Shown: positions 1 to 5,748 of the stretch, piece after piece
How positions within the stretch are numbered: the stretch's first letter is position 1
Layout of the letters: the number at the start of each line of letters is the position of its first letter
Assembly: GCA_003529705.1 (NCBI GenBank)
Contig: DPVA01000224.1
Span: 1-9,525, forward strand
Length of the DNA: 9,525 bases
Direction of reading: 5' to 3'
Source of the DNA: Gammaproteobacteria bacterium
Lineage (GTDB): Bacteria; Pseudomonadota; Gammaproteobacteria; Arenicellales; UBA868
Position numbers and translations under genes: made by a program
Notes under the pieces: model-generated
What the model was told of the DNA's origin: nothing
Database searches by the model: none
What the model saw: the letters and a program-made list of their open reading frames with translations, nothing else

Positions 1-1
1 T

Positions 2-832
2 GGACAGGCGGCGTTCTTCGGGCTAGGTGCTTACGGTTATGCGATCGCTGTCATCAACTTCGGCGACAGCACGGTGCCGATCCTGATCGCGATGGCCCTG
101 CCGGCACTGTTTGCCGCTGCTTTCGGCTACTTTTTGTTCTATGGCCGCCTGAGCGACGTCTACCTCGGCGTGATGACCCTGGTTGCGACGTTGATTTTGT
201 TTAAGCTCATTTCGAGCACCGGCGGCTCCAATTACAAAATCGGTGCCGCCTTGTTGGGCGGGTACAACGGCATTCCGGGGATTCCACCGATCAACCTGCC
301 CGGTAACCCCAAGGCCTTCCTGGGGCTCGAGGGGCAATTCTACTTCGCCACCTCGGTGTTGATCTTGGTTTATTTCGGGCTGCGTGCGTTGCTCGCGAGC
401 GACTTTGGTCGCGTCGTGGTGGCGATCCGGGAGAACGAACTCCGCGCCGAACTCCTCGGCTACGACATTCGCCGTTACAAGCTTACAGTATTCGTACTCG
501 GTGCCGTCCTCGCCGGTCTCGCCGGCTGTCTCTACGCGGTGTGGGGTGGCTACGTGTCGCCCGACGTCTTCGGCCTCGCGATGACCGCCCAGATCTTGAT
601 GTGGATCATCGTCGGCGGCATTGGCACTCTTATCGGTCCCGTCGTCGGGGCGTTCTTATTGCAAATTCTCATCACTGAGATTGGAGCGTTGCAGGTCTTC
701 AACAGTTATTTGGTGCTCGGTGTGGTGCTTATCGTCTTCGTCTCCTTTGCGCCGCAAGGAATCATCCCGCTGGCCAATACCGCCCTTTCCACGCTCGTGC
801 GCCGGTTAGGGCGTGGCGTCGGACCGCGATGA
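2..832 (+). CDS. LivM/UrtC-type ABC transporter permease (5' partial)
   Basis: Inner-membrane permease of a branched-chain amino acid/urea-type ABC importer. The frame is open from base 2, so the gene starts left of the window; 276 residues are visible, and the missing N-terminus is probably several tens of residues judging from the usual LivM length. The visible part opens with GQAAFFGLGAYGYA, the LivM-type helix following the conserved 'S.GHAAFFGIGAY' position. Hydrophobic spans lie near visible residues 25-46, 53-70, 113-131, 160-180, 191-225 and 234-255. Residues 137-161 (RVVVAIRENE then RAELLGYDIRRYKL) are the cytoplasmic coupling loop that contacts the ATPases. The GTG at position 74 is internal, not the start. 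Its stop codon overlaps the next gene's ATG (ATGA), so the two are translationally coupled. The second permease and the binding protein would be expected upstream, outside the window. The substrate is not decided by this subunit. Confidence 0.93.
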   Translation, partial: GQAAFFGLGAYGYAIAVINFGDSTVPILIAMALPALFAAAFGYFLFYGRLSDVYLGVMTLVATLILFKLISSTGGSNYKIGAALLGGYNGIPGIPPINLPGNPKAFLGLEGQFYFATSVLILVYFGLRALLASDFGRVVVAIRENELRAELLGYDIRRYKLTVFVLGAVLAGLAGCLYAVWGGYVSPDVFGLAMTAQILMWIIVGGIGTLIGPVVGAFLLQILITEIGALQVFNSYLVLGVVLIVFVSFAPQGIIPLANTALSTLVRRLGRGVGPR

Positions 833-1551
833 ACGCTCCGCTCCTTGAGACCCGGGACGTGGATAAGCACTTCGGTGGTGTGGCCGCCGTCGATGCTGTG
901 AATTTTGCACTCGATGAGGGCGAGTTGCGCTGTATCATCGGCCCGAACGGCGCCGGCAAAACGACTTTCTTCAAGCTCCTGACCGGGCAGTACCGTCCTG
1001 ATGCCGGGCAGATCCTGTACCGTGGCCGGGACATCGGCGGAGCGAACACCAGCGAAATCGCACGCCTGGGCATCGGCATCAAGATGCAGGTGCCGAGCGT
1101 ATTCGAGGAGCTCAGTGTAGAGGAGAACCTTTGGATCGCCGCCCGCCGGGTGCGCAAGGGCGAGACGAAGCGCGAGCTGGTGGATTCCACACTCGAGATG
1201 CTCCATGTCGATGCGCTACGCCATGAGGTGGTGGCGCGTCTCGCGCACGGGCAACGCCAGCTTGTCGAACTCGGCACAGTGCTTGCCGGCGAGCCCGATC
1301 TCATTCTCCTCGATGAGCCGACGGCCGGTATGACGTCCGAGGAGGTTGCGCGCGCCGCCGAGCTGATCCTGGCGGTCAATCGTGCGCGCACGCTCATTGT
1401 GGTCGAACACGACATGAGCTTCATCAAACTGATTGCCTCTAAGGTTACCGTGTTCCACCGCGGTACGATTCTGGTCGAGGACACCATGGAGGCGATCCTC
1501 GACAATTCCGAGGTGCGCGATATCTATCTCGGACGGCAGTCGTGCCTATGA
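829..1551 (+). CDS. UrtD/LivG-type ABC transporter ATPase
   Basis: One of the two cytoplasmic ATPases (240 aa) powering the importer whose permease precedes it. Walker A is GPNGAGKTT at residues 38-46, the Q-loop glutamine is Q87 in KMQVPSVF, the signature is LAHGQRQ at 138-144 (HGQ instead of SGGQ), Walker B with LDEP is at 158-164, and the switch histidine is H194 in VVEHD. The HGQ signature, the 'EPTAGMTSEE' stretch and the C-terminal 'EVRDIYLGR' resemble UrtD of urea transporters more than classical LivG. The start is the ATG overlapping the permease stop, and the stop overlaps the next start in the same way, so this is a compact operon. Substrate specificity cannot be read from an ATPase; urea, amides, hydantoins or amino acids are all possible. 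The broken hydantoinase downstream favours a hydantoin- or urea-like ligand (inference). Confidence 0.94.
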   Translation: MNAPLLETRDVDKHFGGVAAVDAVNFALDEGELRCIIGPNGAGKTTFFKLLTGQYRPDAGQILYRGRDIGGANTSEIARLGIGIKMQVPSVFEELSVEENLWIAARRVRKGETKRELVDSTLEMLHVDALRHEVVARLAHGQRQLVELGTVLAGEPDLILLDEPTAGMTSEEVARAAELILAVNRARTLIVVEHDMSFIKLIASKVTVFHRGTILVEDTMEAILDNSEVRDIYLGRQSCL

Positions 1552-2255
1552 TGCTGGAGGTTCGCGACCTTAGGTCGGGTTATGGCCGCATCCCGATCTT
1601 GCACGGCGTAAGCCTCGGGGTCGGCGAACGCGAGACGGTGGGTGTGCTCGGCCACAACGGTATGGGCAAGAGCACACTCATCAAGACCCTTATGGGCGCG
1701 CTGCCGGCAACGGCTGGGCGGATCGCGTTCGAAGACAATGACGTGACCGGACTTCCGTCGCATCGCCGCGCGCGCCTGGGTATTGGCTACGTGCCGCAGG
1801 GCCGCGAGATCTTCTCCAACCTTAGCGTACGTGACAATCTGCGCATGGGCGCAGCTGGTGCTGGAGCCGACGAGCGGGCCGTAATCCCTGAGGTCCTCGA
1901 GACCCTGCCGCGCCTGAAACCGCTGCTCGATCGAATCGGCGGCTCGTTGAGCGGCGGCGAGCAGCAGATCCTGGCCATCGGTCGGACCCTCTGTGCGCGG
2001 CCGCGCCTGCTTCTCCTCGACGAGCCGACCGAGGGTGTCCAGCCCTCGATCATCGATCTCATCGGCGACATATTCCATGAGCTGCGCGATCGACAGGGCC
2101 TTGCGATGTTGCTCGTGGAGCAGAATCTGGATTTCATCGTGGACCTTTGCTCACGGGTGCTCATCATGCAAAAGGGTAAGATCGTTCGAGAGCTTTCCCG
2201 TGCCGAGGTGGACGATCCGGCGCTGATCGGCGAGTTCTTCGGCGGTGGCTCGTAA
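1548..2255 (+). CDS. UrtE/LivF-type ABC transporter ATPase
   Basis: Second ATPase of the importer, 235 aa from the chosen start. Walker A GHNGMGKST is at 35-43, Q-loop Q84 in YVPQGREIF, signature LSGGEQQ at 134-140, Walker B LLLLDEP at 154-160, and the switch position is Q192 in VEQN, the usual histidine replacement of the LivF/UrtE branch. The stretch DEPTEGVQPSII is characteristic of UrtE-like members. I chose ATG 1548 because it makes an ATGA overlap with the preceding stop, copying the junction at 829; GTG 1542 would add only MP. The stop TAA at 2253-2255 shares a base with an ATG (TAATG), and GGGGGAG at 2257-2263 precedes the hyuA start at 2273, so hyuA was once part of this operon. Residues needed for ATP hydrolysis are intact, so the transporter may still work although the downstream enzyme is broken. 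Confidence 0.94.
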   Translation: MMLEVRDLRSGYGRIPILHGVSLGVGERETVGVLGHNGMGKSTLIKTLMGALPATAGRIAFEDNDVTGLPSHRRARLGIGYVPQGREIFSNLSVRDNLRMGAAGAGADERAVIPEVLETLPRLKPLLDRIGGSLSGGEQQILAIGRTLCARPRLLLLDEPTEGVQPSIIDLIGDIFHELRDRQGLAMLLVEQNLDFIVDLCSRVLIMQKGKIVRELSRAEVDDPALIGEFFGGGS

Positions 2256-2272
2256 TGGGGGAGATTGATCTT

Positions 2273-2610
2273 ATGAGTGAGCCCTAGTATCGCGCCGAGG
2301 TCGACATCGGCGGCACCTTCACCGACTTCGCGCTCTACGATGAGGGTACGTGCACGGCCCGCATCCACAAACAGTTCACCACTCCCGCGGTCCCGCTAAG
2401 GCGGTGATCGACTGCCCGGGCGTGCTGCTTCAGCACGCGGAAGTGCCTGTCGCAAGGATCTCGGCCGTCGTCTATGGAACCACGCTCGTGTCGAACGCCC
2501 TGATCGAGCGGTGCGGCGCCAAGATCAGGATGCTTGTTACGACAGGGTTTCGCGACGTGCTCTCCGTGGGTTCCGAGACGCACTATGAAGTGTTCGATCT
2601 ACGCGTCAGC
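2273..2610 (+). pseudogene. hyuA: Truncated, frameshifted hydantoinase A (hyuA) remnant
   Basis: Remnant of the N-terminus of a hydantoinase/oxoprolinase A-type subunit, an ATP-dependent enzyme that opens hydantoin or lactam rings and is usually paired with hyuB. The likely original start is ATG 2273, nine bases after the Shine-Dalgarno GGGGGAG. It reads MSEP, then TAG at 2285-2287 (probably a former CAG), then YRAEVDIGGTFTDFALYDE, the family's conserved phosphate-binding N-terminus. Homology runs to TTP at about 2386, then continues one frame over from 2392 (PAKAVIDCPGVLL, then VYGTTLVSNALIERCGAK, then MLVTTGFRDVLSVG and HYEVFDL), consistent with loss of one base. Recognisable sequence stops near 2610, about 110 of the roughly 650-700 residues expected. 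Three separate lesions make sequencing error unlikely. A faint continuation in the original frame (IERNEILENVDVP, from about 2619) could be decayed hyuA, but this is weak. No hyuB is present. Confidence 0.85.
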
Positions 2611-2929
2611 AGGATATATAGAGCGAAACGAAATTCTAGAAAACGTCGATGTACCTCATCGGCGTCCAGAACGTCGAGAGGCACGTCGCAAGCGGTCGTG
2701 CTTAACAACTTCTTTTACAGGAATATTCTCTGCGGATAACGGGTAAGCGCTAAGACGAAGCAGTTCCGCAACAAAAGGAGTGAAGCGGTTAATATTCTGT
2801 ATCTCCCATGATCTTTGCTCTGGTCTGTCAATGGTCTTCTGATACGTCCTGCCACTTAACCATACGATTGATAGCGAAGAAAACTGCTGCGTGCGAACGC
2901 TTAGGACAGCTAAGATGCTCTCCAAAGTG

Positions 2930-2969
2930 AAAAAAGAAACGCGCCTTTGAGGTAGCCCCCTCGCAGGCG
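2930..2969 (-). terminator. Rho-independent terminator-like hairpin, minus strand
   Basis: On the minus strand CGCCT (2969-2965) pairs with AGGCG (2946-2942), and inside it GAGG (2962-2959) pairs with CCTC (2952-2949). The two helices are separated by a 2x2 mismatch and closed by a 6-base loop. Two bases after the stem comes TTTCTTTTTT (2939-2930). The plus-strand reading has no U-tract, so the signal is one-directional. No protein gene ends here, which points to a short non-coding transcript or an orphan terminator left by a deletion. Confidence 0.5.
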
Positions 2970-3015
2970 AGATGATTGCAATTTAACGGTGGAAAAACAA
3001 CATTGATATACACAG
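2930..3015 (-). ncRNA. Candidate small RNA of about 85 nt (minus strand)
   Basis: Hypothesis from signals only. A promoter-like pair (TTGTTG, 17-base spacer, TATACA) reads leftwards at 3050-3022, giving a start near 3015. A GC-rich hairpin plus U-tract ends the transcript near 2930. The body between them contains no convincing open frame: a GTG-initiated frame at 3013 exists but runs through the terminator. The length and layout match a typical bacterial intergenic small RNA. I do not recognise it as any known RNA family. The promoter and hairpin could also occur by chance in an AT-rich gap. Confidence 0.3.
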
Positions 3016-3021
3016 TTATGC

Positions 3022-3050
3022 TGTATATTGTCGTATTGCTATTTCAACAA
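3022..3050 (-). promoter_or_regulatory. Possible minus-strand sigma70 promoter
   Basis: On the minus strand a -35-like TTGTTG (plus-strand CAACAA, 3045-3050) and a -10-like TATACA (plus-strand TGTATA, 3022-3027) are separated by exactly 17 bases. It would drive leftward transcription towards the hairpin at 2930-2969. The -35 lies in one arm of an inverted repeat, so a regulator could bind there. Confidence 0.35.
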
Positions 3051-3093
3051 AAGTGGACTCGGCAGGAATCGCTACAATTAAGTTGTTGAAATA
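3040..3093. repeat. Perfect 11-base inverted repeat, 32-base spacer
   Basis: TATTTCAACAA at 3040-3050 is the exact reverse complement of TTGTTGAAATA at 3083-3093. The left arm carries the -35-like hexamer of the minus-strand promoter candidate; the right arm carries the same TTGTTG facing the tRNA gene. It could be a pair of regulator half-sites or mirrored promoter elements. The arms are AT-rich and far apart, so a functional RNA hairpin is unlikely. Significance is uncertain in AT-rich DNA. Confidence 0.45.
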
Positions 3094-3125
3094 AAAATAC
3101 TTTTCCATCAATTTTGTCGTTTTCT

Positions 3126-3199
3126 TGGGGGATCGTCTAGCGGTAGGACTGCGGACTCTGACTCCGCCAACCCAGGTTCGAATCCTGGTCCCCCAGCCA
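3126..3199 (+). tRNA. tRNA-Gln (anticodon CUG)
   Basis: A complete 74-base cloverleaf. The acceptor stem TGGGGGA (3126-3132) pairs with TCCCCCA (3189-3195), followed by discriminator G and encoded CCA (3197-3199). The D stem is GTC/GAC (3135-3137, 3147-3149) with the loop GG. The anticodon stem GCGGA/TCCGC (3151-3155, 3163-3167) holds loop CTCTGAC with anticodon CTG at 3158-3160, reading CAG codons. The T arm is CCAGG-TTCGAAT-CCTGG (3172-3188). The U1-A72 first pair, G73 and anticodon CUG agree with glutamine identity. A TACAAT at 3073-3078 could be its -10, but no convincing -35 sits at the right distance. No second copy of its 3' end was seen in the window, so there is no evidence of an attachment-site duplication. 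Confidence 0.96.
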
Positions 3200-3252
3200 A
3201 CTTTTCCTCCAATACTGTTTCCCCCGATCAGAGAGCATACAGATTAACTCCA

Positions 3253-4572
3253 ATGAGTCTGTTGGATCGAAGAGGTCTTCTAATTAACGCCGGCGATCAG
3301 TGCGTAGTCGATCATTTCGACGCTGCAGTTGATGATGTCTTGGAGTTTGGCGGAGATGCAGAGTCATTGCTTGTCAAGGCGCTCGAAGTCGATGCGAATT
3401 TCCTGCTAGGACACTGTCTGATGGCATTGACTAACATCTTTGGGAATGCGTCCACTGGACTGGATCAAGCGAAGCACAGTATTGACCGCGCGAATCGAGT
3501 CGTAGAGTCGGCGTCTGATCGCGAACAGTTGCATCTTTCGGCAGTTAAAGCATGGTTTGAATCAGACCTGACGCTGTCGTCACGTCTATATCGGGAAATT
3601 CAACGTAATCATCCAACAGACCTGATGGCGTTATTTGCCGGTCACTGGCTGGATTTTTATCTTGGTGATGCGAAAACCCTTCTGGGAAGAGTGGACTGCG
3701 CCTTGAGTGATTGGGGCGACTCGACTCCGGGATACGGATACGTTCTTGGTATGTATGCATTTGGGCTTGAGGAAAATGGTCAATATAACAAGGCAGAAAA
3801 AATGGGGCGGTGGTCCGTTGATTTGAATCCCGCAGATGCGTGGGGTGTTCATTCCGTAACGCATGTCATGGAGATGACGGGCCGGGCTGAAGAAGGTGTC
3901 GAATGGCTGCAGTCGACACTGCCCGGATGGGGTTCGTCAACAATGAAGCTGCACAACTGGTGGCATGCACTACTGCTGCATATTGATCTTGGAGATACCG
4001 CTACCACTCTTGACCTATACGATAGGCGTTTGGTGGACGACGATCGAGTAGATGCCGAAGCACTGGTGGACAGAGTCTCGGCCCTGGCCAGGTTGTCGTT
4101 GCTTGATGTTGATGTGGGCAACCGTTGGATGGTTTTGGCAAAGCTCTGGGAACCCATGATGTTCGATGCGCGGTCCCCGTTTAATGATCTTCACGCCTTA
4201 TTGGCATTTCATCACGCGAATCTTGAAGATCTGGCACAGGCTCTGATGGAGTGTGTTCGGAAAAAATATGACAGGACGATTCCGATGATGCGAGTGGGTG
4301 CATTGGTTCTCGAAGGCGTTGACGCGTTTTTTCGGGGGGATAATGATGCAGCGTTAGCCTTGCTGGCAGAGAATGGTTACCGGGTTAATCTGATCGGTGG
4401 AAGTCATGCACAGAGGGATCTTGTCGGCCAGATAACTCTGGAGGCCGCCGTTCGCGCGGGCGAGTGGGCAAGCGCCAGAACCATCCTGCAAGAGCGAAAA
4501 CTGAAACGTCAGTCCATGTCCTATGCCTACTCCAGACACTGCGAGGAGCGGATTGCCGTTGGCAGGATTTAA
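3253..4572 (+). CDS. TTC38/StaR-like tetratricopeptide repeat protein
   Basis: Predicted soluble protein of 439 aa, built of helical hairpins and matching the TTC38 (tetratricopeptide repeat protein 38, StaR-like) family in length and motifs. No signal peptide or membrane span is visible. Family landmarks in order: HWLDFYLGD (131-139), YVLGMYAFGLEENGQY (163-178), the TPR-like segment AEKMGRWSVDLNPADAW, HSVTHVMEMTGR (200-211), HNWWH (234-238), FNDLHALLAFH (310-320) and GGSHAQRDL (382-390). The retained histidines (H200, H204, H234, H238, H314, H385) go beyond a generic repeat scaffold and hint at a conserved ligand or metal site (inference). The biochemical role of the bacterial family is not something I can state. 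ATG 3253, 54 bases after the tRNA, is the first good start, but only a weak purine run (GAGAG) lies upstream. The hydroxylase gene downstream has its own promoter. Confidence 0.85.
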   Translation: MSLLDRRGLLINAGDQCVVDHFDAAVDDVLEFGGDAESLLVKALEVDANFLLGHCLMALTNIFGNASTGLDQAKHSIDRANRVVESASDREQLHLSAVKAWFESDLTLSSRLYREIQRNHPTDLMALFAGHWLDFYLGDAKTLLGRVDCALSDWGDSTPGYGYVLGMYAFGLEENGQYNKAEKMGRWSVDLNPADAWGVHSVTHVMEMTGRAEEGVEWLQSTLPGWGSSTMKLHNWWHALLLHIDLGDTATTLDLYDRRLVDDDRVDAEALVDRVSALARLSLLDVDVGNRWMVLAKLWEPMMFDARSPFNDLHALLAFHHANLEDLAQALMECVRKKYDRTIPMMRVGALVLEGVDAFFRGDNDAALALLAENGYRVNLIGGSHAQRDLVGQITLEAAVRAGEWASARTILQERKLKRQSMSYAYSRHCEERIAVGRI

Positions 4573-4587
4573 AATGAATCGGCCTTG

Positions 4588-4615
4588 TTGGTAACCGAAA
4601 GCCGCTGTATATAAT
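4588..4615 (+). promoter_or_regulatory. Sigma70-type promoter before the hydroxylase gene
   Basis: TTGGTA (4588-4593) and a perfect TATAAT (4610-4615) are separated by 16 bases, in the gap between the TTC38-like gene and the hydroxylase gene. Initiation would be near 4622, giving a leader of about 50 bases. It probably serves the hydroxylase gene and perhaps the ligase gene at 5749. Confidence 0.55.
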
Positions 4616-4671
4616 GCTGTTACAGTCATTTAGGTAGTGCAGAATACTGATAAGAGCGAAAAGATTGCGTT

Positions 4672-5649
4672 ATGACTCAATCCTCGAAGACCTGGAACTG
4701 GGCTCCGGATCTCCCGATCGCGGGTCAGTCGGTTTTCGTTTTTCCGCCCAATCCCTGGACCATTCTAAGAGTTCTGTCGTCTGTCTGGCTGACGATCAGT
4801 GGGAGGGTGGTGATCTTATTGACCGCCGTTGTCTCGTGGCTGTTCTTCACTCCGCCGATGGCTCAATGTGTCGATCTGGAGTTGGGATGGGCTCTCTATA
4901 TATATGCCCGTAACTTTTGCCTGATGGCATTGTTTGCCGGGGGTCTGCACTCGTACTTTTATACCTTCAAGATGCAGGGTGAGGAACTAAGATTTGATTC
5001 CAGGAATGTTGTTAGAGATGAAACAGTATTTACATTTGGGAATCAACTTCACGACAATGTTTTCTGGTCGGTTGTAAGTGGATTGACAATCTGGACCTTC
5101 TATGAGGTCCTGTTCATGTGGGGTTACGCTAATGCCGTTATTCCCAGGATAACGTTAGCGGGCAACCCGGTCTGGTATTGCCTGCTATTCGTGCTGATTC
5201 CCATGTGGTACGCACTTCATTTTTACTGGATTCACCGCCTTGAGCATTGGAAGCCGGTATACAAGGCCATCCACTCGGTGCATCATAGAAATATCAATAC
5301 CGGACCTTGGTCAGGGACTTCGATGCACCCTCTGGAGCATCTCATTTATGTGGCCTCTCCGCTGATTCATGTCATCATTCCATCCAGTCCACTGCATGTG
5401 ATCTATCATTTTCAGTTCACGATGCTGGCTGCGATCATCACGCATTGTGGCTATGAGGCACTTCTCTGGAGAGGCAAGAGAATTATTGAGTTAGGGTACT
5501 TTTTCCATCAATTGCATCACAGGTTCTTTGATTGCAACTTCGGAACGGACGATATGCCCTGGGACAAGTGGTTCCGAACCTTTCATGATGGGACGGATGA
5601 AGCAACCCAAACGCTGAGAGAGAAGCAGCGGCGACGAGCAAGGAGTTAA
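4672..5649 (+). CDS. Sterol desaturase / fatty acid hydroxylase family membrane protein
   Basis: Integral-membrane di-iron enzyme of the fatty acid hydroxylase superfamily (325 aa), the family of sterol desaturases, C-4 sterol methyl oxidases and carotenoid or lipid hydroxylases. The histidine clusters that bind the two irons are present: H183FYWIHRLEH (H183, H188, H192), H201SVHH205 and H279QLHH283, with extra candidates H219, H223 and H258. Hydrophobic spans are near 45-60, 73-92, 130-150, 167-185 and 225-257, with the histidine loops on the cytoplasmic side as in relatives. The C-terminus is basic (KQRRRARS). Start ATG 4672 follows a promoter 57 bases upstream; the ribosome-binding site is weak (AAGAG at 4652-4656). 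A competing short frame from 4665 is an overlap artefact. The substrate cannot be inferred; a lipid is likely. The gene is followed after 99 bases by a GS-type ligase in the same direction. Confidence 0.9.
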   Translation: MTQSSKTWNWAPDLPIAGQSVFVFPPNPWTILRVLSSVWLTISGRVVILLTAVVSWLFFTPPMAQCVDLELGWALYIYARNFCLMALFAGGLHSYFYTFKMQGEELRFDSRNVVRDETVFTFGNQLHDNVFWSVVSGLTIWTFYEVLFMWGYANAVIPRITLAGNPVWYCLLFVLIPMWYALHFYWIHRLEHWKPVYKAIHSVHHRNINTGPWSGTSMHPLEHLIYVASPLIHVIIPSSPLHVIYHFQFTMLAAIITHCGYEALLWRGKRIIELGYFFHQLHHRFFDCNFGTDDMPWDKWFRTFHDGTDEATQTLREKQRRRARS

Positions 5650-5669
5650 GAACCGCAACACGCTCTAGA

Positions 5670-5681
5670 ACAATTTATTGT
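5670..5681. repeat. Short palindrome ACAAT-TT-ATTGT
   Basis: A perfect 5-base inverted repeat with a 2-base centre lies in the 99-base gap between the hydroxylase stop and the ligase start. It could be a small operator or mean nothing. No U-tract follows, so it is not a terminator. Confidence 0.25.
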
Positions 5682-5735
5682 CCAGGTCATCGTATTTCGT
5701 TGACCAATGGCACCGTTTAAAAAAATTCGGACAAA

Positions 5736-5742
5736 AGAGGAG
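5736..5742 (+). promoter_or_regulatory. Strong Shine-Dalgarno deciding the ligase start
   Basis: AGAGGAG lies 6 bases before ATG 5749. The in-frame ATG 5707 has no comparable site, and the 14 residues it would add are basic and unlike the family N-terminus. The start at 5749 is therefore preferred. Confidence 0.8.
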
Positions 5743-5748
5743 AATGTA

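Larger units (their letters stand above)
2611..3125. other. Non-coding AT-richer stretch between hyuA remnant and tRNA
   Basis: About 515 bases with no gene I can support. GC drops to about 43% in the line at 2761-2820, against about 68% in the line at 1321-1380 of the transporter operon. Open frames on the minus strand (2656-2925, 89 codons; 2828-3013, 61 codons) give peptides I do not recognise, have no convincing ribosome-binding site and cross the terminator-like hairpin, so I do not call them genes. The right-hand half holds a minus-strand hairpin with U-tract (2930-2969), a possible minus-strand promoter (3022-3050) and an 11-base inverted repeat (3040-3050 and 3083-3093), listed separately. 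No transposase fragment or transposon end is recognisable. Confidence 0.6.

Noticed and set aside
706..1505. Long minus-strand open frames (247 and 166 codons) opposite the first ATPase
   Set aside because: They lie antisense to a gene with complete ABC motifs in GC-rich DNA, where stop codons are rare; their translations are low-complexity and match no family.
2285..2287. TAG in hyuA as a recoded (readthrough or pyrrolysine) codon
   Set aside because: The same gene also has a frameshift and a truncation, and no recoding signal or machinery is visible; simple pseudogene decay explains all three.
2656..3013. Minus-strand frames of 89 and 61 codons in the intergenic stretch
   Set aside because: Peptides are unrecognised, no ribosome-binding site is visible, one enters the hyuA remnant region and the other runs through a terminator-like hairpin. 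A decayed transposase was considered but no motif supports it.
3005..3028. Imperfect dyad around ATACACAG / CTGTATAT as a LexA or DnaA box
   Set aside because: The spacing does not fit the CTGT-N8-ACAG LexA site, and only a single near-match to the DnaA consensus is present, with no cluster or replication gene.
3073..3078. TACAAT as the -10 of the tRNA promoter
   Set aside because: No -35-like hexamer lies 16-18 bases upstream and the following bases are not the GC-rich discriminator usual at tRNA promoters; mentioned only as a possibility.
4604..4626. CTGT...ACAG near the hydroxylase promoter as an SOS box
   Set aside because: The half-sites are 13 bases apart instead of 8, and CTGTTACAG alone is too short.
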